64,000 bases of DNA from Adiantum capillus-veneris (Eukaryota; Streptophyta; Polypodiopsida; Polypodiales; Pteridaceae), in assembly GCA_014529385.2 (NCBI GenBank), contig CM043955.1, positions 148,629,640-148,693,639 on the forward strand, written 5' to 3'. Positions 46,926 to 58,847 of the stretch are shown here, in pieces. Within the stretch, counting starts at the first letter, position 1; every line of letters begins with the position of its first letter. The notes beneath the pieces are model-generated. The model saw only the letters and a list, made by a program, of their open reading frames with translations, did no database searches and had not been told where the DNA came from. The position numbers and the translations under genes are program-made.

Positions 46926-49900
46926 CGGTACAAGACCTATGGGGCGACGCTCCGGATAGCGGCGTGGAATTGTAATGGATCATATAGGCTAGATGTAGGT
47001 GCCTTTGAAGACAGCTTTAGGGACAGAGACATAGTTTTCTACTCAGAGACACACCAGATACCGGGACATCTTATGCCAAATGTGAAGGGTTATTTATGGG
47101 AAACAGCTAGTCGACCAGACAAGAGATCTGTACGGGGTAGCCGGGGTTCAGGAGGAGTAGCAGTCTTATTTAAAGAGGAGCTGAAACCACTACTACAGAT
47201 TATCAGGAAAGATGAGCAAGCAAGGTATATGTGGGTGAGAATGAGAGCCGAGACAGGTAGATTTCTATATATCGCTATATGCTACTTCCCTCCAAGTACA
47301 TCAGTCTACTCCTCACCTAAAGGACAATCCCCTTTCTCCATATTGAATAATAACATATGGGAGTTCTCTAGAGATGGAGACATCGTTCTCTTAGGAGACT
47401 TTAATGCCAGAACGGCCAACTCTCAAGCAATATTCTATGATACTTCTGAGGAAATGCTCAAAGAAGTGGATTTATCACAGAGGGGGCTTACTAGAACCTC
47501 ACAGGATAACGAACACACTGAATATGCGAGACATCTCATGGAGATGGCAACTATACATGGTTTGGCCATACGTAATGGTCTAGAGAATTTCCCTTTATCT
47601 GGGGGATTCACATGCTTCCCGCACAGGCATGGGGCCAGTACAGTGGATTATGTCATGACTTCACCAAGATTTATTTCTAATATCGAGGACTTTAAGGTGG
47701 GACCCAGACCGGTTGGGATTGCAGTGGATCATGCTCTCTTGACCTTATCAATCTCCTTCCAATACAATGCCTCTCAAGTACAAAGGAAGAAGACACACAC
47801 AAGATATACTTTCGCACCAGAGACTGATTCAGTCTATGTGGAAAAGATCTATGATAGGATGTGGGCAGCCGAGCCAGTATATATTGTAGAGGAGATTACT
47901 TCTCAGTTAACAGAGATACTACATGGAGCAGCACAAGAGGCATACCCACATACTAAACCTGATCAGAAGAGAGGATCTGGGAACATGCCTCAAAACAGTT
48001 GGTATGACGAGGAATGCAGAGAGACGAGAACCCAGGTCTAGAAAGAGCTTTCACTTGGGATCATCACATATAAGCAGTCTCGGATTGCTCTTCGACGTAT
48101 AGTACGTTGCAAGAAAAGGTCATTTTTAGCCAAACTGGAGAAGGATTTATATCAGCTCTTCTTGAGTCACGACTCACATGAGGCCTAGCATTTATTTCAC
48201 GAGCACTCACCGCCTCCGACGATTACTTCTCCTGAGATTTGGGTTCAATATGTAACATCATTATATATGGTATCTGGATAGCCTCCATTAGTAGATCCGC
48301 TAGAGCCATGCCCTGCTACTAGTACTTTCTTTACTACGGAAATGGTGAAAAAAGCCATTGATAAGATGAAGACAAGAAGAGCATATGATCATGATGGTTT
48401 AGTAGCAGAACATCTGATCCATGCCAGGGATATACTTTCAGAAGTCCTTGCTCGTCTGTTTAATCGGGTCATGTGTGAAGGATTACCTGAATCTTGGAAA
48501 TTATCTACTATCGTACCTATTTTCAAGTCAGGGGATCCTATGATACTATGGAACTACCGTACCATTATGGTAGGTCACACATTGACCCGACTGTACGCAT
48601 CCATTCTTGAACAAAAATTGAGTAGATGGGCAAAGAATGAGGGCATAAGGGAAACAAGACAAGCTGGATTCAGCAGGGGTTATTCCACTTTAGATCATAT
48701 TCTTACGCTCAGAGCCATTATTGAGGAAGGAAGAGCAAGCAGGATAAGGATGTATTGTTTCTTTGTGGATTTTCGGAAAGCTTTTGATACAGTACCAAGG
48801 GCCAGATTGATGCGCAGTATACAAGAGTTAGGGGTCCCCAAAGATATTATTTGGGGGATCATGGACTTATACGGGTCAGTAACTGGTTATGTACGTACTC
48901 CATAAGGGGATTCAGACATTGTTCATTCCACCATTGGAGTAAAGCACGGATGCCCACTATCCCCTACTTTATTTGGTATGTACATAGATGAGGTATCAGA
49001 TTACATTGATAGAGAGGGTGACAGAGGTGCTCAACTTGCAAGGTCATGGATCCCTTTTTTGTTGTATGCAGATGATATTTTATTGATAGCAGAATCACCA
49101 GATGGAATGCAGAGGCAGCTAGATGCATTACATAAATTCGCGGAGGACTGTGGACTGTCGGTAAACTTGGGTAAAACCAAAGTTATTGTGTTTAACACCA
49201 CACCGCAGTGGGTTAGGAGATCAGCACCTACATTTGCATATGGCCAGGATACAGTAGAGTACACAGATGCATACACATACCTTGGTGTGGTATTTGTAGG
49301 ACCGAAGTTTACTCTTAAGAAAGCAGCGGATGCTAGATTGTCCAGAGCCTCTGCGGCCTTGGGAGGGTTGGAGAGGATGTGTTCACAAGTGCAGTTTCAG
49401 GAACCACGAACAAAACTTTGGCTCTTTCATACTGTGGTGGCTTCGGCTATGCTTTATGGGGTCCAGATTTGGGAACCATCTATGGATCAGGATAATTGGC
49501 AGTCAATGGAGAGACCTTTGGTATCTATGATTTCCCGAATGATTAGAGCCAAGGCCTCTGTACCACACGCGATTACCCGAGAAAAACTAGCTACCCCTCC
49601 GATAGAAATTGAAGCTCTTACCAGATCAGTGTCCTTTATACATGGTTTGTGGGATACAAATAATTGCCGATATACTAGACTGGCCCTCGAATCCTCTCGA
49701 CAATTAGCAATGAAAGGGGATACATCATGATGGTATGCGCAACTGTCCTCGTGGTTTCAGAGACACGGGTTCAGTATGGAAAGATTACCCCCCTTCCAAT
49801 ACTCTCTTGCAGCTCCATCACTGGCAATTACACAAACGAAGATTAATAAAATCATCCGTCAGGATCTTATACAGCTGGATACTAAGAGGACATTTGTAGA

Positions 49901-50567
49901 CCCTACACAAGAATTGGGCACGAAGATGGCCGACTACAAAGAAAACTTCCTACATCTATCTGAAGATGGATTTGTGATTCGCCCGAGCTACATGGATACC
50001 CACTTGTCTCATGGTTTGATATGTGCTATTGGTCAAATTCGTACATCCTCACACCAGCTGGAAATTGAATTTGGCAGATTTAGGGGAATCCCACCTGAGA
50101 GCAGAATTTGCAAGTTATGCGGAATGGAGCCGAAGATAGAATTACACTACATATGCCATTGCACCGTATACTATGATATACGTGGGCGTTTCCATTGCCT
50201 ATTTATAGAAGGCTTTGGACCTCTAGATAGAGTCATGCAATACCAAGATCAAAGATGCTTAGGCTTGTACCTATTGGAACTACATCGGCACAGGGATAAT
50301 CTAATGAGAAGACAAAGAGCACTACAACCTCAGAGGCAGATCACAGATTTCTTTGGATCGAGAGAAGCAGGAGTGGAAGGAGAAGCAAGAGGCCAGCAGC
50401 TAGCACAAAGGAGTACCCACATTCATACCAAAGGCACCCTCATTGACAGGGAGATTGAGCTTAGGAAATCGAGACGACCACGATCGAGATGCAGAAGCAC
50501 ACTTCACCGGAGGAGACTACAACAAAGGATTAGAAGCATTCTAGCCAGACACCCAAAATGCTCCTAA
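46926..50567 (+). pseudogene. Non-L1 LINE C: ORF2 (endonuclease, reverse transcriptase), one frame with five nonsense codons
   Basis: The whole ORF2 is in a single frame, with no frameshift over 3.6 kb. Endonuclease motifs: LRIAAWNCNGSY, VFYSETHQ, GSGGVAVLF, IVLLGDFNARTAN, VDYVMTS, AVDHALLTL. RT motifs: YDHDGLVAEHL, ILWNYRTIMVGHTLTRLY, RQAGFSRGYSTLDHILTL, CFFVDFRKAFDTVPR, GVKHGCPLSPTLFGMYIDEV, LLYADDILLIA. Near the end CKLCGMEPKIELHYICHC forms a CCHC zinc finger, and a basic tail ends at TAA 50565. In-frame stops are TAG 48039, TAG 48186, TAG 48279, TAA 48903 and TGA 49728; each can arise from one C-to-T or G-to-A change. The first Met is at 47073, but homology starts right after the ORF1 stop. 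It is a relative of LINE B. Confidence 0.92.
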
Positions 50568-50731
50568 GAAGTTTATTTAATACTTTGTATTTAGTTTTTC
50601 ACATTTATTTTCACACTTAGTACTTTGGTACTAAGGTACCCAGACATTGTAACAGATTCACCACTTTTGTATCAGTTTGGTTTCATGGGTCATTCTGGCC
50701 TTTTGAAGACGTTAATATAACATTTCATTTC

Positions 50732-50806
<75 letters not shown>
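50568..50806 (+). other. LINE C 3' UTR ending in (TC)n
   Basis: About 165 bp of untranslated sequence with a palindromic TACTTTGGTACTAAGGTACC near 50620-50640, ending GTTAATATAACATTTCATTT. A pure TC tract (50735-50806) follows in place of poly(A). Confidence 0.75.
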
Positions 50807-51388
<582 letters not shown>

Positions 51389-51434
51389 TGTGGAGAGGCA
51401 AGGAGAATGAGTGAGAGAGAGGGAGAGTGTCTCT

Positions 51435-51766
<332 letters not shown>

Positions 51767-51775
51767 CGCACGCCT

Positions 51776-51840
51776 CACTAACGGTGCGCGGAGGCGTATT
51801 TTATCGTCAAAAATTTCTTTCACACGCGCCGTTAGTAATG
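51776..51840. repeat. Second type of short foldback element
   Basis: Arms CACTAACGGTGCGCG (51776-51790) and CGCGCCGTTAGTAATG (51825-51840) around a 34-base loop. It resembles the other foldback in length and GC-rich core but has CTAACGG in place of CTAAAGG. Confidence 0.75.
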
Positions 51841-51875
51841 AGATAAGTTTTGGTGAGAGACAGGGAGAGTTTTTT

Positions 51876-51908
51876 GGGGGGGGGGGGGGAGAGAGAGAGA
51901 GAGAGTTT

Positions 51909-51945
<37 letters not shown>
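51876..51945. repeat. G14 homopolymer and (GA)n tract upstream of the histone-like gene
   Basis: G run 51876-51889, then GA repeats to 51945, ending 26 bp before the ATG at 51972. Confidence 0.95.
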
Positions 51946-51949
<4 letters not shown>

Positions 51950-51971
51950 TCTTCTATTTGTATACAGTGGA

Positions 51972-54759
51972 ATGGCTAGAACAAAGGCCATTGCAAGAAA
52001 GGGGGGCAAGGGATCAAAGTTAGCAGCTAAGGCAAGTAGCAGATCTGTAACCCCAAAGAAGAGATCTGAAAAACCAAGTAAAAATTTGAAAGGTCCAAAG
52101 ATGAAGAAGTTACAGAGCTGCATCGGACTTTTCAAAGAAATCAGGAAGGCGCAGAAATGTGTTGCTTTGTGCATACCAAAGCTGCCCTTCCGGAGGATGG
52201 TGAGGTCCATTTGTGAGGAAGCAACCTGGGGCACTAAAAGGTGGAAAGTGGTTGCACTGATGACTCTACAAGAAGCAGCAGAGGACTTCCTGCTTGAGTA
52301 CTTCAGTGACATGACCATTGTAGCAATCCATGCCCACAGGGTGACTGTAATGGACAAAGACAGCGAGACACTAAAAAGGGTAAGGTGGAGGTATGACAAA
52401 CTTCTGGTACCCAATGACTGCAGGGATAAGAAAATGAGAGAAATTTTGCTATTCCCCCCTGAACTATTGCCACAAGTCACAGTTGTAGATGTCACACATG
52501 ATGTTAATATAAGGGCAAAGGGCAGAGACGGTTGCTCGCCAAACAGAAGACATAAGGGAAGCAGAACTTGAGGAGAAAACCAAAGTAGCAGTGGAGTCCC
52601 ATAGGCAAAGAGAATGCAATGTGACCCGATCCATAGATGCCAACAACAAAGATACTCTACTTTCAATGAAGGATGGTTTGCTCGCAGAGATACCATTTAT
52701 AGATGGACCAGAAAGCTGGCTCTAGATACATTGGACATTAATATATTGTTGGATCCAGATGCTCAGATATCAGATACAATTATCTACTTTTGTCTTAAGT
52801 AAGTTTGAATATTTTGCTAACTTTGAAAACTCAAATGATAAGTGTACTAAATGAGGTACACTCCTTGCAGTTTGATCAAGAGTCAACTTCCACCACACAC
52901 CCACACGGAGGTGTTTCTTCTTGATCCACAAATGTCTGTGATTATTAGACAGAAGAACAGTCCATCTGGCACATTCGAAAGTTGGTTTCTCCACTATGCT
53001 ATGCTGGAAGTAACCGTCATCATCTTTCCTTATGATAACAACCATCACTGGAGTCTCATATGCCTTGATGTTGACCAGCCAGCAGTGTGGATGTTCAATT
53101 CAATAAAAGGAACCCACCCTGAAATTAGGCTGTAAGTGTTATGTATCAGAAGTGTTTCTCATGGATATCCATGTAAATTTGAAAGCCTCAAGCTAACATC
53201 CTGATACTCCTTTATGCAGTTGTGTAAAGAGATTATTGCTTGCTTATGGCAAGCTATGTGGAAGGTACGAACTATACAAGGCCCCAATCAAAGATGTGCC
53301 TGTACCAAATCAAACCGATGCAACTTCTTGCGGCTGGAGATGTCTTCTCCATGCAGAATATGTCCTGCAAAGCTACTTTGCATTACAACCTTTCATGACT
53401 AAGGTAACCATTTGGCAATGCATTCAGTCAGTTTTGGTTTTCTTTATACAATACTTCTCACCATGTGGTCTTTCAATTTTGCAGAGTGCTGTGCAAAACT
53501 ACACATATGATTATTTGCAAAGATATGAGGCAACTCTAATACAACACCTGCTCACTATGTCCAACCCCAGAGAAGCTGAAGATAGCTGCTTGGACGACCG
53601 CACAATCGATATGACAATACGTGACGAGCCACCACCAAAAGCCCCTGCATCAGATATAGTGGAACCACAACGGGCCGAGGGGGTCATACCAGCCAAAGAT
53701 GAAAGGGTCGAGGATGCAGAAAGTCCAAACGAGGCTATGCAAGGTGCTAGTGTACAAGCAGAGGGGCTTATGGAGGAGACAATGAAAGAGGCAAGTAGGC
53801 CAGTGGAGGAGCCAAAAAAGCCCATGGAGGAAACCCTGGATGAGGCAAGGATGGATGAGGAAAGCAGGCCTATGGATGAGGCAATCCGGCCAATGGAGGA
53901 GCCCCAAAAGGATATGGATGAGGTAAGCCGGCCAACGGAGGGTGAGGAAAAGACCTTGGAGGAAACCCTGGATGAGGAAGAAAGAGCCATGGGGGAGACC
54001 CTTGATGAAGATGAGAACGATGACTACGACGACGAAGCAAAAGCAGAGGATAGCAAAAACTACAACAACACTATGGAGACTCAGTATAGACCCTTGCTAC
54101 CTGTAGATATGGTTGTTCCGGTAATGTCTATTCAAGTATGGCAAAATATGTTTAGCTTCTAACTACTTATATGTACTTGTCAACTTTTACAGAGGTTGAT
54201 TATCTTGGACATCAATGGATTGCTGCTGATGCACATGCCTCTGGGTATAGCAGACACCTATGAGGATTTGCAAACATTTTGGATGGGTACTTGTCGAGTT
54301 GTGGTTCGTCCAAGAACAAAAGAATTTATTCAGTTTCTTCTTCCACGCTTCAAAGTTGCCGTATGGTCTTCAATGCAAAGGCAAAACTCCTCGCCACTAG
54401 TTACAATAGTTTGTAGTGTATCCGATGCTGATACGGCAGATTTTGCCTTTTTGTATGATCAGAGAAAATGTGTTACCGCCGTCGAGGGCCACTACCACCC
54501 TAAAAAACCCAACTTACATCTTTTGTACAAACCGTTCAGCCAAATCGACGTACCCTTTGATGCAAATCATACACTACTGATTGATGATACTCCAGAAAAG
54601 GGAGACCTAAATCCACCAGGAACAACTTTCTCACCACCCTCTTTTGAGGGGCATACCTTTGATTTTTACCTTGAAGACATTTTGATTCCATACTTACAGA
54701 AATTGTATCTCACTCCATTGTTCACGAACGAGTTTTTACTTTCTAATGAATTAAGATGA
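51972..54759 (+). CDS. Composite gene: CENH3-like histone domain, Ulp1-type SUMO protease, acidic repeats, FCP1/HAD phosphatase-like domain
   Basis: ATG 51972 opens an H3-type tail (MARTKAIARKGGKGSK) and a histone fold at about residues 52-137: FKEIRKAQK, IPKLPFRRMVRSI, RWKVVALMTLQEAAEDFL, VAIHAHRVTVMDKD. Trp before helix 2 and a first loop one residue longer than canonical H3 point to the centromeric type. A coiled-coil linker follows but needs two frame changes (about 52510 and 52705). The Ulp1/C48 domain is spread over exons with GT-AG introns at 52799-52870 and 53132-53219: His 53046 (HHWSL), Asn 53097 in place of Asp, Gln 53311 and Cys 53329 (NQTDATSCGW). After intron 53404-53484 comes an acidic repeat region (RPMEEP, ETLDE units). 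The phase-0 intron 54121-54192 joins the HAD domain: IILDINGLLL (second Asp is Asn), VAVWSSM, LLIDDTPEKGDLNPPGT; stop 54757. Host gene or transposon cargo cannot be decided. Confidence 0.7.
52799..52870 (+). other. Intron in the Ulp1-type domain
   Basis: CTTAA/GTAAGT donor and CTCCTTGCAG/T acceptor; splicing keeps the frame (FCL-N-LIKSQ). Confidence 0.8.
53132..53219 (+). other. Intron in the Ulp1-type domain
   Basis: GGCT/GTAAGT donor and TTTATGCAG/T acceptor; splicing joins EIRL to CVKRLLLAYGK and moves the reading from one frame to the next exactly as needed. Confidence 0.85.
54121..54192 (+). other. Phase-0 intron between the acidic linker and the HAD domain
   Basis: CCG/GTAATG donor and TTTTACAG/AGG acceptor, 72 bp. 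It removes an in-frame TAA at 54160 and joins DMVVP to RLIILDING. Confidence 0.85.
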
Positions 54760-54789
54760 CTCTTCTATCACGTCTTTGTGTTGCCTTAC

Positions 54790-54846
<57 letters not shown>

Positions 54847-54974
54847 TGGCAATGGCTAAAGAAATGTATTCCAAGAACACTTATATTCATAGACCACAAT
54901 TGACAAATGAGCTCAAAAAAACTTCATGTATTGAAAGTCACTCATATACACTTGGGTTCACAAGAATCTCTATT
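54760..54974. repeat. (GA)n microsatellite and short spacer
   Basis: GA tract 54792-54844 just after the stop codon of the composite gene; no coding beyond it. Confidence 0.9.
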
Positions 54975-56408
54975 ACATTGACACTATTTCAACCCGACCA
55001 TCCAACTCTTTGCACAAAATATCTTTCTCCCTATGCCGCATCAGCTTACGACCAGCTAGGAAAAAGGAAACATTTGAAAGGTCCATGTCCATTGACTCTT
55101 CAATTATGTCGTGCCGAAACTGCAGAAGACTGTATAGCTCCCTTATTGTAACCACCAACATTAGGCCATGCTCTTTAAAACACTTCCACATCCATAGCAG
55201 GATTCCAAACCTGCAGAAACCTGGTCCATAGGAATGTACTTACCTTTGAGCATTTGTGATCGCATATACAAAAAGGAGACTAACAGTGATTGTTTTGCAA
55301 TCATGTACTTGACAACTAGAGTGTCAAGCGCGACCTCACACCGTATGCCAATCTCTTCCTTTACATACCATCCTCTTTCAAGAATTTTGTCACAGGATGA
55401 CTGCTGAAATGACTTGCACATGAACATAGTTTTCATAACACGTATATTGTAGTTATGAAACAAATCTATGAACAGTGCAGCAGGACAAAAGTTTGCAATT
55501 CTAACCAGTTTGGTGGGAATAGAGCTACGTAGAGACCTCTATATATCCTTGTAGAGCTTACTTCACATTGCCTCCACCATTGTTTTCTCAGGAACTGGCC
55601 AGTCCATAGTGTTCCAGTCGGTTGGTAGAGGCACTTTCACCAACATGCCATTCTTATTCCTTGGGCAGAGTTGGTAGAAGTGGTCATAGAAAAATATTCC
55701 TTCATCACCCAGGCTTTTTCTGGTTCTCTCTGAATACTATAGAGAACCAATGTGGGCATGAACGACAAGGAAGAGGCCTATTATGCACTCCACAGGCTCC
55801 CATTGCTCATAAGAAGAGGGATAAACATCTGCAAAATATATAACAAGAGTTAAACTAAGAGTATCAATAAGTGAAAATGACAAATCTAATGTAGTTGAGA
55901 TGTGAAGAATGGAGCCATTGCTCATAAGAAGAGGGATAAACGTTGCAAAATATATAACAAAAGTTAAACTGAGAGTATCAATAAGTGAAATGGCAAATCA
56001 AATGCAGTTGAGATGTGAAGAATACTTACAATTGCAACGTGGTTGATGTATATCTGACACATTTTCACCGTTTGCTATCACGTCTGGATGGGTAAATACA
56101 TGCTGAACAAGAACTTCCTTTATAGATCTTTTGCCGATTTCAACTTTGAAATCCAACACTCTGGCCTTCCATGCTGAGCGGTAAACATTGATAGCACTAG
56201 ACCTCTTGGCTCTTCTTGGTTGCATTAGGACCCATGAACCTTTGTTTATCCTTTGTCCAACCCATTGGTTCTCTGCACTTATTGAAGTTGATATTGTAAT
56301 TGATGATATGCTACTACTTGGCCTTCTAGGCAAAGTGCAGGTGTTTCTAGTTGGTGTGAGAGACCATAAACACCTAGAGCTTCTTGGGTGGGAAGACATG
56401 GAAGCCAT
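54975..56408 (-). pseudogene. Unknown gene convergent with the histone/Ulp1/HAD gene
   Basis: I do not recognise it. Exon 1 (56408-56030) starts with a Ser/Arg-rich, low-complexity leader that could be a transit-peptide-like region (MASMSSHPRSSRCLWSLTP), followed by SAWKARVLDFKVEIGKRSIK, and ends at an ATT/GTAAGT donor. The next exon follows a TTTTGCAG acceptor near 55832 (VYPSSYEQWEPVECIIGLF). Further coding (FFYDHFYQLCPRNKNGMLVK, DWNTMDWPVPEKTMVEAM) is interrupted by stops, and a final open block (55463-55161) includes CKSFQQSSCDKILERGWYVK and KYIPMDQVSAGLESCYGCG. Stops at several points suggest a pseudogene or unrecognised introns. Its 3' end faces the composite gene, about 0.2 kb away. 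Confidence 0.4.
55800..56030. repeat. Tandem duplication (about 115 bp) covering an exon start and its splice acceptor
   Basis: Unit 1 at 55800-55914 and unit 2 at about 55915-56030 both begin CCATTGCTCATAAGAAGAGG and continue through the intron side. In unit 2 the acceptor sequence TTTTGCAG has become TTTTGCAACG, so only unit 1 retains a usable AG. Confidence 0.85.
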
Positions 56409-56735
56409 AGCTCTGAGAGAAAAGCTTTAGTGGAGGGAGATTCACTTTGAAAGAATCCTAATAGAGGGAAAGTGTTTTACAATTCCAATATCTTGTGTGG
56501 GCTTAATGGCCACCCTCCAGTACGTTAATGACCATAAGAGAATATCAGCAGTGGGACCACACATGCACCTATCAGCTCGGTAAAAGCAAAGAAGTTACGA
56601 TGCCACAATCCTATATTCATGAAATTTGTTAAAATATTTTCCTATTTCTTGAGTATTTCCACGTATTTTCCTACGTAACGTAGCCCTCAAGCTCATTGGA
56701 CGCGCTCTATTTTCTCTCTCTTTCATATGGCCCTC
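56409..56735. other. Upstream flank, no feature recognised
   Basis: AT-rich DNA with no coding. It would hold the promoter of the minus-strand gene if that gene is real. Confidence 0.4.
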
Positions 56736-56985
56736 CAAATGACCTCCGAAATTTCCTAATGCATTAGTCCATGTTTCTTAGTGGGTAGATTATCCCTTTT
56801 TACCCTACGACATCATTCCAAAATGGAAGGCTAATCCATTTGGTGCTCGAGATACTTAGCTGCCGCTAGCATGTCTTCTCTTTCGTCCATATCATACTTC
56901 CAAAGTAGAGTGACAAGTTATACTTGGTGTTTGGGAGACATCGTCACCACAAACATGATCCTAAGCTTGCATACTAAGCCAAACA
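56736..56985 (-). repeat. Inverted fragment of the gypsy pre-LTR region
   Basis: Reverse complement of about 58565-58800 of the adjacent gypsy element (for example CAAAGTAGAGTGACAAGTT). It also shares GGCCCTCCAAATGACCTCCG with the inverted fragment near 26306-26345. Confidence 0.75.
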
Positions 56986-58353
56986 TTGCTCCAAACATTG
57001 CTAGCAAGCACAATCAAGTGGTCGACAAATGCTCCAAACATTGCTAGCAAGAACAATCAAGTGGTCGATGCACTTTCACAATGGCCAAGGTGGTGTCTAT
57101 AGCAACTCACAATGATCTGCCTTTTATGATAAATGAGTGTGCTACTGTCCAAGACTTTTAGGTAATTACAGCCTTTGCATTAGGGAAGGAAAAAAGAACC
57201 ATTAACCTTGAAGGATGGTTATCTTCCAAACGCAATAGGCTATGTGTTACTCACCCATACAATAAGAAAGTCAAGTATGAATCCCATGCTTCTCATTATG
57301 CGGGGCAAAGAAGGATTCCATAATCTACTCTTTGAGGAGTAGAAATGTATTTCGGTTGGTCTACCATGAAAAGTAAACATAAAAGAGTATGTTTAAATGT
57401 GTGGTATACCCAATATTAAAATTTGATTGAGGGAAGCAACTTGGATTGTTTTAGTCGCCGATAGGCTTAGCAAGAAAACACACTCTATACCTATCAAAAA
57501 GACTATTAAGGCACATCAAACTGCAACCCTCTTTAGATCTCAAATCTTCAAGTATCATGGCTTGCCAACATCCATAGTGTCGCACAAAGATCCTAGAATG
57601 ACCACTAATTTCTAGAAGGGTCTCTTTGAGAATCTAGGAAGTAGATTAAATTTATCTTTTGGCCTATCATCCACAAACGGATAACCAAAGTGAAATAAAT
57701 AATCTAACGATTTTTGAGTCTACTAAAAGCCTATGTCATGGAAGTAGACCAACGTTCTCAATGAGAGAAGTACCTACCTCTTATAGAGTATGCGTACAAT
57801 GACATTGTACATACTTCTATGAGGAAAGTACCTTTCAAGGTTAAAGAGGGAAGATCAAAAAGTCGCTTACTACTTAGAGTACATGGGAATATCTTCGCTC
57901 TGCTAATGAATATAGCCGAGACTCACAAGAAACTTTTCCAAAGATCAAAGAGGTTATATCCATCTCAAAGAAAAGGCAAAAAGAGATGCTGCTAATAAGC
58001 ACAAAAGAGCCTTAGCCTTTAAGAAAAATGATTGGGTCCTGCTAAAGTTTCTCAAGGCTCATCTAAGGCATACTACGGGCAAGAATCCTATGAGCCACCA
58101 AGAGTATCATGCTAAACTAGCAAAAAGATACTATGGTTCTTTTTAAATTCTTAAGCCAATCAATGAGATGGCTTATCAATTAAAGTTTCCCAACCATTGG
58201 CTCATTCACAATGTTAACCATGTGAGTCTACTCAGGCCTTACAAAGGAGAGCCACAAAAAGAACCAATAATGGAGGACCCGCCACAGATTGAAGATCAAG
58301 AAGAGGTGTTGCAACCCGAATCGATTCTTCGACACACGAAGACAAGGTACTAA
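56986..58353 (+). pseudogene. Ty3/gypsy pol remnant (RNase H linker, integrase, C-terminal module)
   Basis: Starts with two partial copies of the linker IASKHNQVVD (a roughly 45-bp duplication near 57000-57075), then SIATHNDLPFMI. The integrase core is readable at 57427-57615: IVLVADRLSKKTHSIPIKKT and KYHGLPTSIVSHKDPRMTTN (catalytic Asp region). After stops, the end is open at 58168-58353: MAYQLKFPNHWLIHNVNHVS with the LLRPYKG module, PPQIEDQEEVLQPESILRH and TKTRY. It is the same family as 8.6-10.4 kb but better preserved here. Confidence 0.8.
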
Positions 58354-58847
58354 GAAACGATAAGATTATCCAATGATATCTTGTTAATTTTAAGAATTGT
58401 ACTTTTAAAGATGCTAGATGGATGCAAGGAACCTAGATTAAGGATAATATGAACCTTGTCAATGCTTACAATGCTACACTAGAGTAAGAAAATAAAATGC
58501 ATTTTAAATGAACAATGTTTTTGTCTTATAAATACTGATTCTCTTTCTTTTATTGTGCACAAAATTTAAGAAGTATGCATGCTTAAGATCATGTTTGTGG
58601 TGATGACGTCTCCCGAACACCAAGTAGAACTTGTCACTCTACTTTGGAAGTATGATATAGACTAAAGAGCAGACATGCTTGCAGTAGCTAAGTCTCTCAA
58701 AGCACCAAATGGATTAGTCATCCATTCTGGAATGATTTTGTAGGGTAAAAAGGGATCCTCTACCCACTAAGAAACATGGACTAATGACTAGGCTTTATCT
58801 TCTCTATCTCATAATCGAGGATGACTATGATTTCAAGAGAGAGGTAA
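58354..58847 (+). other. Gypsy 3' untranslated region and polypurine tract
   Basis: Matches 10430-10785 closely. Ends with AAGAGAGAGG before the LTR. Confidence 0.75.

Noticed and set aside
46926-50567. U-to-C RNA editing restoring the stop codons of LINE C
   Set aside because: Such editing is known from plastids and mitochondria of ferns and hornworts, while this is a nuclear transposon; simple mutation explains the stops.
51972-52571. Canonical or replication-coupled histone H3 gene
   Set aside because: Core residues differ throughout, a Trp replaces the usual Phe before helix 2, loop 1 is longer, introns and other domains follow; a CENH3-like divergent domain fits better.
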